From NCBI RefSeq assembly GCF_000313935.1, contig NZ_AMSS01000066.1, positions 1 to 64,000 of the forward strand: a stretch of DNA of 64,000 nt, read 5' to 3'. Under the pieces are notes generated by a model that had not been told where the DNA came from, did no database searches, and saw nothing but the letters and a program-made list of their open reading frames with translations. Positions 36,729 to 45,579 of this stretch are shown in pieces. Position 1 is the stretch's first letter, and each line of letters opens with the position of its first letter. The DNA is from Acinetobacter sp. WC-141. GTDB taxonomy: Bacteria > Pseudomonadota > Gammaproteobacteria > Pseudomonadales > Moraxellaceae. The position numbers and the translations under genes were made by a program.

Positions 36729-38144
36729 ATGTCTTCTATTTTTTCAACTCGAGTGAGTTCTACTTCTCACTTAGAGAGTAACGTTAAGATAACGTTAAAA
36801 AAGGTTTTAACAATATCAAGCCTATCTGTTGCGATGCTATTGGCTGGACAAGTAACGATGGCTCAATCTGAGATTCAACAAGAACGTTATATTCAAAAAG
36901 CAGCGTTTACTTTTGACCAAGCCTTAGAGCAGGTACAAAAATATCAAAGTCAGCAAGGTGTTTGGCAAGCACAGCAGCAAATGGCTGAGGCCAATTTAAA
37001 ACAAAGTCGTTTATGGGCCAACCCAAGTCTTTCCATTGAACAAACGGGTTTCCAAAGTGATCAAGAAAAAGAACTCGCAATTGGAATTTCTCAGCCTTTG
37101 GATATTTTTGGCCAGCGTAAGGCTGCGCAAAATTTAGCAAAAGTGGAAATATCAAAAATTGATTTGGCTGAGCAGCGTTATCAAGCTGAGCTTGAATTAA
37201 TCGTTAAATACTTTTGGTCACAAGTAGCTTTGCTTGAGCTTGAAAAGTCTCTCATTGCAGAGCAGCTATCTGTCAGCCAAGAAAATTTGTTGGCATCGGA
37301 AAAGCGTTATCAAGCAGGCAGTATTGCCCAAGTGGATGTAGACCGAGTGCGCATGTCTCACTTGGAAAACCAGCGTTTATATCAACAAGTTGATTTAAAA
37401 CTTCAAGTTGCCAAGCAACAACTAGTCAACTTATGGGGCGGTGGCTCAAGTCAGTTTCAGCTATTCCAAAGTCCAAATCAGTTATGGGCATTGGCAGCGA
37501 ATGTAGAACCCAGCCAAGATGCGCAAAATAATTTATTAGAGCGTTCTTTCCAGCTAGATGCTCTTGCGCAGCAAGCTAATATTCAACAGCTTAAAGCAAA
37601 AGCAAGACCACAACCTACTGTAACTTTAGGTGTTAATAGCACTCGTTCTCCAGAACAGAGTACAGATAATCAAATTCGTTTAGGTGTGGAAATTCCTTTA
37701 AATCTTTTTAATCGCCAGCAATATGGAATCAAGATTGCTCAGGCCAAACAAGAGCTATCTCAACGTCAGCAAAGCTTTTATCGACAGCAAAATCAGGTTG
37801 ATATTGAAACCCTAATATCAGAGTTAAAAGGTTTACATATTCAGTTTAAACAACTGAATGATCAGCAAGTTCCTCTTGCTATTCAAGTTCAGCAAAAAAC
37901 ATTGCAAGGTTTTCGTTTGGGTAAGTTCGCCGTTACTGATGTTCAGCAAGCCACCATGCAATTGCAAGACGTACGCTTACGTAAAGTCGAGCTATTAAAA
38001 CAAGCTTGGCAAAATTCAATTGAAATTCAAAGTTTGCGTCTTGGGTTAGAACCAGAACAGATCATGGCGAAAGATGCCTTAATGCAACTCAATCAACGTG
38101 CTTGGCAACAAAGTCAAACATTCCCAACTCAGGCAGGAGAATAA
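36729..38144 (+). CDS. czcC: CzcC outer-membrane efflux channel
   Basis: A 471-aa TolC-family protein forming the outer-membrane exit duct of the CzcCBA pump. The start ATG 36729 (MSSIFSTRVSST) is favoured over a TTG at 36714. The signal sequence ends near residue 48 (LSVAMLLAGQVTMAQS). Two outer-membrane-efflux repeats follow with long amphipathic helices (WQAQQQMAEANLKQSRLWAN, and QKTLQGFRLGKFAVTDVQQA in the second). CzcB follows after 2 bases, so translation is coupled. Confidence 0.93.
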   Translation: MSSIFSTRVSSTSHLESNVKITLKKVLTISSLSVAMLLAGQVTMAQSEIQQERYIQKAAFTFDQALEQVQKYQSQQGVWQAQQQMAEANLKQSRLWANPSLSIEQTGFQSDQEKELAIGISQPLDIFGQRKAAQNLAKVEISKIDLAEQRYQAELELIVKYFWSQVALLELEKSLIAEQLSVSQENLLASEKRYQAGSIAQVDVDRVRMSHLENQRLYQQVDLKLQVAKQQLVNLWGGGSSQFQLFQSPNQLWALAANVEPSQDAQNNLLERSFQLDALAQQANIQQLKAKARPQPTVTLGVNSTRSPEQSTDNQIRLGVEIPLNLFNRQQYGIKIAQAKQELSQRQQSFYRQQNQVDIETLISELKGLHIQFKQLNDQQVPLAIQVQQKTLQGFRLGKFAVTDVQQATMQLQDVRLRKVELLKQAWQNSIEIQSLRLGLEPEQIMAKDALMQLNQRAWQQSQTFPTQAGE

Positions 38145-38146
38145 TA

Positions 38147-39364
38147 ATGTCGACAAATTTAAAGAAAAATTCTCAATGGCTTTGGGGCGGGGTGATTGCT
38201 GCAATCACTGCACTATTAATTGGTTTACTGGTTTTAAATTCAAAAAATAAATCTAATTCTTCCGAAGCTTCGGAAGGTCACGGGCATGCTGAAGAAGAGG
38301 GTGAAGAACACCATGAAGAAGGTGAAAAACCACTGCTACTCACTGCTCAGCAAATGCAGGAACAAAATTTAAAAATTGAACAAGCTGAACTAGGTGAAGT
38401 TCCTCTACTTCAAACTTATCCAGCTAAACTGGTGGTCAATACAGACCGTCAAGCCCATGTCTCACCAAGTTTTAGTGGTCGTGTCGAAGCGGTATATGTT
38501 GAATTGGGGCAACAGGTTAAAAAAGGGCAGGCTCTCGCAAGCTTATTGGTTCCAGATCTGGTCGATCAACAAGCGAATTTGCAAATTGCCCAGTCTAATC
38601 TTGATTTAGCGCGTCAGGACTATGAGCGTGAACGTAGCTTATGGTCTCAAGGGATTTCAGCCAAACAAGATTATCAACGAGCTTATAACGCCTATCAGCA
38701 AGCTCAAATTCAAGTTAAAGCAGCTCGTTCACGCTTAAGTGCATTCGGAGCGGGTTCAGGTTCAGGAGGACGCTATACCTTAACAGCGCCAATTGCTGGC
38801 GTGGTGAGTAATAAAGATATTGTGGTGGGAGAAAACGTACAGCTAGCAGATCAGCTTTTTATTATTAATCAGCTTGATCAGTTGTGGCTTGAGTTTATTT
38901 TACCAAGCACCGCAAATCTGAATTTACAGCCAAATCAGCAGATTGAATTTAAATCTTTGCAAACTGGGAATGTATTTAACGCTCAAGTCCAAAGCTTAAC
39001 AACAGAGGCCGATGCTCAAACGGGTCGTTTACAAGTGCGTGCCAAGGTCTTGGCAAATAGTAGTGAATTGCGTCCGAACTTGATGGTTAACGTCGAGCTA
39101 AATTCAGGTTCAACACAAAAAGTGACACGTGTAAAGGCTCAAGCGATTCAACAAGTCGAAGGTAAAGACGTTATCTTTACCCCCAAAATGGTCAAAACAG
39201 GCTTTGAGTTTGAACCTGTGACGGTACAGTTGGGGCAACGTTCTAAAGATGGTCAATGGGTCGAAGTTGTAAAAGGTATTAATCCAAGCCAGCGCTATGT
39301 TGCAGAGGGCAGCTTCTTGCTGAAATCCGAACTGGAAAAGGGAGAGGCGGAGCATGGACATTAA
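38147..39364 (+). CDS. czcB: CzcB periplasmic adaptor
   Basis: A 405-aa HlyD/RND membrane-fusion protein linking CzcA and CzcC. The start at ATG 38147 has AGGAGA upstream; an in-frame ATG at 38102 lies in czcC. One N-terminal membrane anchor (WGGVIAAITALLIGLLVLN) precedes a His/Glu-rich, probably metal-binding segment (GHGHAEEEGEEHHEEG). Then come the lipoyl hairpin (VEAVYVELGQQVKKGQALAS), coiled coil and beta-barrel. It overlaps czcA by 11 bases. Confidence 0.93.
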   Translation: MSTNLKKNSQWLWGGVIAAITALLIGLLVLNSKNKSNSSEASEGHGHAEEEGEEHHEEGEKPLLLTAQQMQEQNLKIEQAELGEVPLLQTYPAKLVVNTDRQAHVSPSFSGRVEAVYVELGQQVKKGQALASLLVPDLVDQQANLQIAQSNLDLARQDYERERSLWSQGISAKQDYQRAYNAYQQAQIQVKAARSRLSAFGAGSGSGGRYTLTAPIAGVVSNKDIVVGENVQLADQLFIINQLDQLWLEFILPSTANLNLQPNQQIEFKSLQTGNVFNAQVQSLTTEADAQTGRLQVRAKVLANSSELRPNLMVNVELNSGSTQKVTRVKAQAIQQVEGKDVIFTPKMVKTGFEFEPVTVQLGQRSKDGQWVEVVKGINPSQRYVAEGSFLLKSELEKGEAEHGH

Positions 39365-42300
39365 TAAACCGGAGCTGCCCAAACCACAGGGACTGTTTGA
39401 CAGAATTATTCAGTTTGCTATCCAAAATGCCATTTGGGTCATGCTATTTGTACTGACATGGATTGGAGTCGGGATCTGGAGTTATCAAAAGCTTCCTATT
39501 GATGCAGTTCCAGACATTACCAATGCTCAGGTCCAGATTAATACTCAAGCAAATGGATATACCGCTTTAGAGGTCGAACAGCGGATTACCTATCCTATTG
39601 AAAATGCGATGGCTGGAATTCCCAATCTGGAACAAACCCGCTCTATTTCCCGTTATGGCCTTTCCCAAGTCACCATTATTTTTAAAGATGGAACCGATAT
39701 TTATTGGGCAAGACAACTGATTAATCAGCGACTTCAAGAGGCGGACGGACAACTGCCTGAATCGGTTGACCCGGTGATGTCTCCTGTTTCAACGGGATTG
39801 GGTGAAATTTACCAATGGGTGGTAAAAGCAAAATCTGGTGCTAAGAAAGCAGATGGCACGGCCTATACAGCCATGGACTTGCGTGAAATTCAAGACTGGA
39901 TTGTACGTCCTCAATTACAGCGGGTGAAAGGCGTAGCCGAAATCAATAGTATTGGTGGCTACAATAAAACTTATATTGTATCGCCTGATTTAAAACGTTT
40001 GCAGCAGCTTCAGATTTCAATCAATGAATTTCAAACTGCTCTGCAAGAAAACAATGAAAATCGCGGTGCAGGTTTTATTGAAGAAAATGGAGAGCAACTC
40101 ACCGTTCGTGTGCCGGGCATGCTAAGTAGTGTTGAAGATATTCAAAATATTACTGTGAGTACCAAAAATGGTTTACCAATTCGTGTGGCAGATGTGGCAA
40201 ATGTCTCTATTGGGCATGATTTAAGAACAGGTGCTGCAACTTATAACGGTGAAGAAACCGTTCTTGGTATTGCCATGATGATGATGGGGGAAAATAGCCG
40301 TACCGTTGCTCAGGCGGTTGATAGCAAAATTAAGGAAATTCAGTCTACATTACCCAAAGGTGTCGAAATCGAAACGGTTTATGACCGGACGAGCTTGGTA
40401 AATAAAGCAATTGCAACGGTGCAGAAGAACCTTGTAGAAGGAGCGATTCTGGTTATTGTGATTTTGTTTATTTTTCTAGGAAATTTTCGAGCAGCTTTAA
40501 TTACAGCCTGCGTTATTCCACTTTCGATGTTATTTACTTTGACCGGTATGGCTGAACAAAACATTAGTGCCAACCTCATGAGCTTAGGAGCGCTTGATTT
40601 CGGGATTATTGTAGATGGCGCAGTTGTTATTGTAGAAAACTGTATTCGACGTCTAGCAGAAGCACAGCATGCTTTACATCGCCCCCTTACACGAGCTGAG
40701 CGATTCAAAGAAGTATTCCTTGCAGCAAAACAGGCCCGTCGACCACTTATTTTTGGGCAAATGATTATTTTGGTGGTCTATTTACCTATTTTTGCTTTAT
40801 CTGGTGTTGAAGCCAAAATGTTCCATCCAATGGCTATGACTGTAGTGATGGCGTTATTGGGTGCCATGATTCTTTCTGTGACATTTGTACCTGCGGCAGT
40901 TGCTCTTTTTGTTACGGGTGAAGTGAAAGAAAAAGAAACACGTTGGATGTTACTTTTAAAGCAAAAATATCGAGATATTCTCGATCAGGCTTATCAGCTT
41001 AAGCTTGTGATTGTTAGTTTTGCATTAAGTATTTTAGTGCTCACAGGTGTGTTAGCTACCCAAATGGGCAGTGAATTTGCACCGCAACTTAGTGAAGGTG
41101 ATTTTGCCTTGCAGCAAATGCGTTCACCGAGTACTGGGCTCGAGCAATCACTGCGAATGCAGGAAAATACTGAAAAGCTCATTTTGAAAAACTTTCCAGA
41201 GGTAAAGGCTGTTTTTGCACGCACAGGAACGGCTGAGGTTGCAACTGATGTGATGCCACCTAATATCTCTGATGCGGTTATTTTGCTTAAACCGCATGAC
41301 CAATGGCCAAACTCTAAAGAAACGTTAGATGAGCTACGTTCGCGTATGCAAGCTTTCTTGGCGACATTACCAGGCAATAACAGCGAGTTCTCTCAACCGA
41401 TCGAACTACGTTTTAATGAGCTGATTTCAGGCATTCGTAGTGATATTGGTGTCAAGATTTTTGGCGATGATATGCAAGTTCTTAATGAACAAGCTCAAGC
41501 ATTTGCTCAAAAAATACAGACGATTTCTGGTGCTACTGCCGTTAAGGTCGAACAAACTAGCGGTTTGCCTGTATTGAGTATCGAAATTAATCGACCTTTG
41601 GCTGCACAATACGGATTATCTGCAAAAGCTATTCAAGATATTGTGGCGGCAAGTGTCGGTGGACAAAATGTAGGGCAGATTTTACAAGGTGATAGACGAT
41701 TCGATTTTGAAATTCGTTTAGAGGACCAGCAACGTACAATTCAAAACTTAGCCCAACTTCCGATTCAGCTACCTAATGGTGGACTCATCCAGCTTCAAGA
41801 TGTCGCTAAAGTTGAGCGTACCTCAGGCTTAAATCAGGTTGGGCGTGAAAATGGTAAGCGTCGAGTCATTATTACCGCTAACGTAGAAGGACGTGACTTA
41901 GGATCATTTGTTCAAGAGTTAAGAACAACGCTTGCAAAAGAACAACTGCCAGCAGGCTATTGGTTGGAATATGGCGGTCAGTTTGAAAATCTTGCCTCAG
42001 CTGCTGCACGAATGAAAATTGTTGTGCCATTGGCGCTTGCTATGATTTTCATTCTACTCATGGCTGTATTCCATAATGTTAAAGAAAGCTTGCTGGTGTT
42101 TAGCGGCGTTCCGTTTGCTTTGTCGGGTGGTCTTATTGCCCTTTGGCTAAGAGATATTCCACTGTCTATGTCGGCAGGTGTGGGTTTTATTGCCTTATCA
42201 GGTGTTGCAGTTTTGAATGGTCTGGTGATGCTGAGCTTTATTAAAGAGCTTAGAGAAAAATTTGATATTCAAACTGCAACATGGAACGGGGCGATCTTAC

Positions 42301-42512
42301 GTTTAAGACCTGTACTCATGACGGCTTGTGTCGCGTCACTTGGTTTTATTCCAATGGCTTTGGCAACTGGAACAGGTGCAGAAGTCCAGCGGCCTTTGGC
42401 AACTGTTGTTATTGGTGGCATTATTTCATCTACGATATTAACTTTGGTTTTATTACCAGTCATTTATCGATGGATGAATGAAGGCAAGACGAAAAGCGTT
42501 GAGCATTCATAG
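39354..42512 (+). CDS. czcA: CzcA heavy-metal RND efflux pump
   Basis: A 1052-aa inner-membrane proton/metal antiporter of the HME-RND class with twelve membrane helices and two large periplasmic loops. The HME signature in helix 4 (GALDFGIIVDGAVVIVEN) identifies divalent cation export (Co/Zn/Cd type) rather than Cu/Ag CusA. Other family landmarks are WIGVGIWSYQKLPIDAVPDI at the N-terminus and YQWVV and SIGGYNKTYIVSPD in the first porter loop. It overlaps czcB. Substrate range among Zn, Cd and Co is not decided by sequence. Confidence 0.95.
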   Translation: MDINKPELPKPQGLFDRIIQFAIQNAIWVMLFVLTWIGVGIWSYQKLPIDAVPDITNAQVQINTQANGYTALEVEQRITYPIENAMAGIPNLEQTRSISRYGLSQVTIIFKDGTDIYWARQLINQRLQEADGQLPESVDPVMSPVSTGLGEIYQWVVKAKSGAKKADGTAYTAMDLREIQDWIVRPQLQRVKGVAEINSIGGYNKTYIVSPDLKRLQQLQISINEFQTALQENNENRGAGFIEENGEQLTVRVPGMLSSVEDIQNITVSTKNGLPIRVADVANVSIGHDLRTGAATYNGEETVLGIAMMMMGENSRTVAQAVDSKIKEIQSTLPKGVEIETVYDRTSLVNKAIATVQKNLVEGAILVIVILFIFLGNFRAALITACVIPLSMLFTLTGMAEQNISANLMSLGALDFGIIVDGAVVIVENCIRRLAEAQHALHRPLTRAERFKEVFLAAKQARRPLIFGQMIILVVYLPIFALSGVEAKMFHPMAMTVVMALLGAMILSVTFVPAAVALFVTGEVKEKETRWMLLLKQKYRDILDQAYQLKLVIVSFALSILVLTGVLATQMGSEFAPQLSEGDFALQQMRSPSTGLEQSLRMQENTEKLILKNFPEVKAVFARTGTAEVATDVMPPNISDAVILLKPHDQWPNSKETLDELRSRMQAFLATLPGNNSEFSQPIELRFNELISGIRSDIGVKIFGDDMQVLNEQAQAFAQKIQTISGATAVKVEQTSGLPVLSIEINRPLAAQYGLSAKAIQDIVAASVGGQNVGQILQGDRRFDFEIRLEDQQRTIQNLAQLPIQLPNGGLIQLQDVAKVERTSGLNQVGRENGKRRVIITANVEGRDLGSFVQELRTTLAKEQLPAGYWLEYGGQFENLASAAARMKIVVPLALAMIFILLMAVFHNVKESLLVFSGVPFALSGGLIALWLRDIPLSMSAGVGFIALSGVAVLNGLVMLSFIKELREKFDIQTATWNGAILRLRPVLMTACVASLGFIPMALATGTGAEVQRPLATVVIGGIISSTILTLVLLPVIYRWMNEGKTKSVEHS

Positions 42513-42643
42513 TGTCATCGATTTGAGATATCTTTTTTGATTACAGAATTTAAGTCGAAAAAGTGTTTGTAGGAGTTAAAAGTAATGTGTCTTCATCGTT
42601 ACTTTTAACTCATCATAAAGATAAATAAAAAGGAGTCCGCAAA

Positions 42644-43600
42644 ATGGGTGGACATCATGGTCATGATCATAGTCATGCTGTAGTGACTGAAGGTAATGCT
42701 AAGAAATTAACGATTGCTTTGGCACTTACTACAACATTTTTAATTGTTGAAGTTATTGCAGGTTTAATCACGCAAAGTTTGGCATTGCTCTCTGACGCTG
42801 CGCATATGTTTACAGATGCAGCTGCTTTAGCAATTGCTTTGGTTGCCATTCAAATTTCAAAGCGTCCCGCCGATAATAAACGTACTTTTGGCTATCAGCG
42901 CTTTGAAATTCTGGCCGCTTTATTTAATGCGCTCATGCTGTTTGTGGTGGCGGTTTATATTTTATATGAGGCCTATATCCGCTTCTCTAAGCCACCTGAA
43001 ATTCAAAGCGTGGGTATGCTCATTGTGGCGACCATTGGTTTAGTGATTAACCTCATCTCAATGAAAATTCTAATGTCGAGTGCCAATAACAGTCTAAATG
43101 TGAAAGGCGCTTATTTAGAAGTATTAAGTGATGCACTGGGTTCGGTAGGCGTTATTATCGGAGCACTTATCATTTACTTCACCAACTGGTACTGGATTGA
43201 CACGCTTATTGCGGTACTCATTGGCTTTTGGGTGTTACCGCGTACATGGATTTTGCTTAAACAGAGTATTAATATTTTGCTCGAAGGCGTACCAGAAGAA
43301 GTAGATATTGAAAAGTTACGTGCAGATTTGCTTTCTTTAAATGGTGTTGAGAGTATTCATCAACTTAAAGTATGGGCGATTACTTCTAAAAATATCCATT
43401 TAACGGTGCACTTGTTTGCGCCACAAGCTGATCGGACCAAGCTCTATCAAGATGCTGTTGAAATGCTTTCTCATGAACATGGTATTGGCGAAGTGACGTT
43501 GCAAATTGAAGACGATGCCGAGATCAATTGTCAGCATATTACTCAACATGCTTCACACGAGCATGACGATAATGACAAAGAACATTCACATCAGCATTAA
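42644..43600 (+). CDS. czcD: CzcD cation diffusion facilitator
   Basis: A 318-aa CDF-family Zn/Cd/Co:H+ antiporter with six membrane helices. Both ends are His-rich (MGGHHGHDHSHA at the start, HASHEHDDNDKEHSHQH at the end). The transport site HxxxD pairs are visible in LLSDAAHMFTDAAALAIA (helix II) and LEVLSDALGSVGVI (helix V). The C-terminal metal-binding domain shows GVESIHQLKVWAI. AAGGAG lies upstream. About 130 bases separate it from czcA. Confidence 0.95.
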   Translation: MGGHHGHDHSHAVVTEGNAKKLTIALALTTTFLIVEVIAGLITQSLALLSDAAHMFTDAAALAIALVAIQISKRPADNKRTFGYQRFEILAALFNALMLFVVAVYILYEAYIRFSKPPEIQSVGMLIVATIGLVINLISMKILMSSANNSLNVKGAYLEVLSDALGSVGVIIGALIIYFTNWYWIDTLIAVLIGFWVLPRTWILLKQSINILLEGVPEEVDIEKLRADLLSLNGVESIHQLKVWAITSKNIHLTVHLFAPQADRTKLYQDAVEMLSHEHGIGEVTLQIEDDAEINCQHITQHASHEHDDNDKEHSHQH

Positions 43601-43619
43601 GCTGATGTGAATACTTTTT
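43584..43619. terminator. Terminator overlapping the czcD stop
   Basis: TTCACATCAGC (43585-43595) pairs with GCTGATGTGAA (43601-43611) around the stop codon, followed by TACTTTTTT. Confidence 0.8.
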
Positions 43620-43957
43620 TAAATTTCCCATTCGTGATTGCAGTCACGACATTTCCAGTGTTTTTGTGACTGCATAAATGCTTGCATAGACAATTTAAAG
43701 TCCGGCAAATCACGCCAGAACATGAAACCTGCCCCTACAGTCACAACAAAAACAACTACTGTTGCAATTTGAAGAGTGCTACCTGCACCATTGCCAAAAA
43801 TCCACATAAAAATGCTAATCACAACCAAGAGTAAAAGCATAAAAAGTGCAGGGATTAAGATCGCAAGGCTTTTAGGAACTGCTGGTTTTACACTGTTAAT
43901 ACCTTGGCTTACAGGCATAATTTTAACACTTTGACATTGAGGGCAACGATATTGCAT
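43619..43957 (-). CDS. Membrane protein with a zinc ribbon split by two helices
   Basis: A 112-aa protein. An N-terminal CPQC knuckle (residues 5-8) and a C-terminal CRDC knuckle (CRDCNHEWEI, about 103-112) look like the two halves of one zinc ribbon. Between them lie two strongly hydrophobic helices (AILIPALFMLLLLVVISIF and IATVVVFVVTVGAGFMF). With both ends cytoplasmic the halves could meet and bind one zinc. Function unknown. It is convergent with czcD. Confidence 0.75.
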   Translation of the reverse strand: MQYRCPQCQSVKIMPVSQGINSVKPAVPKSLAILIPALFMLLLLVVISIFMWIFGNGAGSTLQIATVVVFVVTVGAGFMFWRDLPDFKLSMQAFMQSQKHWKCRDCNHEWEI

Positions 43958-44231
43958 GAGAACTCCACATTCAGTTTGAATCTATTCTAACGGAAATGAC
44001 GAAAAAGAAAAAAATTTGTAAGATATGGATGAAGTGCTTGGAGCTAGCAAAAAATTAATTTTGAATAAACAACGAAATACAAAAAGTAGATGATTTATGC
44101 GTACACATAAAATTTAAAATAATATTGTAGAGCATGCTAATCTACAGAAAAATGAAGTGTGATTAGCACTATAAATGAGCTTAAATACTCGTAAATAGGA
44201 CATGGAATAAATATAAAAAGGAGAGAAGGAC

Positions 44232-45179
44232 TTGGGTCAACAAGATGACAATGAGTCGAAGCCTACAACAACACCATCAGTTGTAGCCACCCCAGATACC
44301 GCAAAACCGTCATTATCTCGTCGATTACTGCATAAGACATTGCAACATGCCCAAGATGCAGTTGGGTTTGCTAGCGACACCACACGTAATATTGCAGAGG
44401 TGGCGGACGCTGCATTAGGTGCACTCGATCAAGTGACTACGCACACTAGACGTGGAGTTGTCGGAATGACAAATCTGGCGGCAGGCACTGTACGAGATAT
44501 GGTGTCTGAAACCAGCGAAACCGCACGCCAAGTCGCGTTGATCATGGCTCGTACATTTTTGGGGAAGAGTACCTTAACGTTGTACTTACCTGAAATGTTA
44601 TTAAATAATCAAATCCGTAAGCGCATAGACCGCTCTGAAATTGATGATATTAAAATCAAGTGTGGCAATGACAGTTTTCAAGTCGAGATTGATGGGCATT
44701 ACCACCGTTTCATGTACCGTTTAAGTTTGGATTTTAAAGTCTTGGAATGTCGTATTGGGCAGGAAAAATTTTTGCGCCTACGTCAAATGGATGAGAGTCT
44801 CGATGTACAGATTCGTCACGGGGGAACGCTGTCAAATTGGGCTGTTCGCCGTATTGGTCGAGTTGGCTTTGAAGTCGTAAATATGTTGCCCATTCCATCA
44901 CTCATTAATCATTTGATTGGGGATATTCCCGGCATTCAACGCGATGGTCACCGTATGTGGTTTATTGACCTAGAGCAAGCAGGGTTTATTGACTTTATTA
45001 ATAACCGTTCATGGATGGTTGAAAAGCTTTTGAGTCTGACAGATTTTAGTATTTTACCTGGTTTAAATATTTTGAGAGAAAGCCGGGAGCTGGTTCAGCA
45101 ATTGGTAGATCAATTTGAAATTAGAGGATTACGAGTACAGTCGGGTCGTCTTGAAGTACAAGTGGGAATTGCAAGTTAA
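44232..45179 (+). CDS. Unrecognised 315-aa protein with TTG start
   Basis: The start is TTG 44232, preceded by the strong AAGGAGAGAAGGAC purine tract; no ATG suits it better. The N-terminal 30 residues are polar and disordered (DDNESKPTTTPSVVATPD). Residues about 35-105 form amphipathic helices (LLHKTLQHAQDAVGFASDTT) that could lie on a membrane. The rest is beta-rich (FQVEIDGHYHRFMYRLSLDF) and contains WAVRRIGRVGFEVVNMLP. There is no signal peptide or long membrane helix. The build recalls membrane-associated lipid-binding proteins, but I do not recognise the family. It stands alone. Confidence 0.7.
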   Translation: MGQQDDNESKPTTTPSVVATPDTAKPSLSRRLLHKTLQHAQDAVGFASDTTRNIAEVADAALGALDQVTTHTRRGVVGMTNLAAGTVRDMVSETSETARQVALIMARTFLGKSTLTLYLPEMLLNNQIRKRIDRSEIDDIKIKCGNDSFQVEIDGHYHRFMYRLSLDFKVLECRIGQEKFLRLRQMDESLDVQIRHGGTLSNWAVRRIGRVGFEVVNMLPIPSLINHLIGDIPGIQRDGHRMWFIDLEQAGFIDFINNRSWMVEKLLSLTDFSILPGLNILRESRELVQQLVDQFEIRGLRVQSGRLEVQVGIAS

Positions 45180-45229
45180 TTTAACATAGGAAAAGCGAGT
45201 CATTGATCGGCTTTTTATTTTTTAGGCAA

Positions 45230-45266
45230 GAAAAAAAACCACTGACATTATGCAGTGGCTTTTTAG
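45230..45266. terminator. Hairpin after tRNA-Glu copy 1
   Basis: AACCACTG pairs with CAGTGGCTT around ACATTATG, with A/T tracts. It could terminate the minus-strand tRNA pair and the plus-strand 44232 gene. Confidence 0.75.
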
Positions 45267-45270
45267 AATT

Positions 45271-45346
45271 TGGCGTCCCTACGGGGATTCGAACCCCGGT
45301 TACCGCCGTGAAAGGGCGATGTCCTAGGCCTCTAGACGATAGGGAC
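45271..45346 (-). tRNA. tRNA-Glu (TTC), copy 1
   Basis: 76 nt with encoded CCA; acceptor GTCCCTA pairs with TAGGGAC, and the anticodon loop CTTTCAC gives TTC. Separated from copy 2 by 29 bases and cotranscribed with it. Confidence 0.95.
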
Positions 45347-45375
45347 ATATGTGAGGCATACATCTGAAAAATTAC

Positions 45376-45451
45376 TGGCGTCCCTACGGGGATTCGAACC
45401 CCGGTTACCGCCGTGAAAGGGCGATGTCCTAGGCCTCTAGACGATAGGGAC
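45376..45451 (-). tRNA. tRNA-Glu (TTC), copy 2
   Basis: Identical to copies 1 and 3. It is first in the minus-strand pair, directly downstream of a strong promoter at 45469-45497. Confidence 0.95.
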
Positions 45452-45468
45452 GTTTCAGAGGTGGGCGT

Positions 45469-45497
45469 ATATTAGGGCGATTTAATAAAAGTGTCAA
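45469..45497 (-). promoter_or_regulatory. Strong promoter of the tRNA-Glu pair
   Basis: On the minus strand, consensus TTGACA (45492-45497), 17-base spacer, TAATAT (45469-45474). The segment after the -10 is GC-rich (ACGCCCACC), like a stringent discriminator. Confidence 0.8.
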
Positions 45498-45579
45498 ATA
45501 GTTTTCTGAAGAAATATTAAAAAAAACAGTCAAGTGCTTAAAAATAACTCATATTGTAGAAAATATATACATTTATCCC

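Noticed and set aside
45181-45363. Minus-strand ORF of 60 aa across tRNA-Glu copy 1
   Set aside because: It is translated tRNA sequence; the same peptide recurs at copy 3, as expected for tRNA identity.
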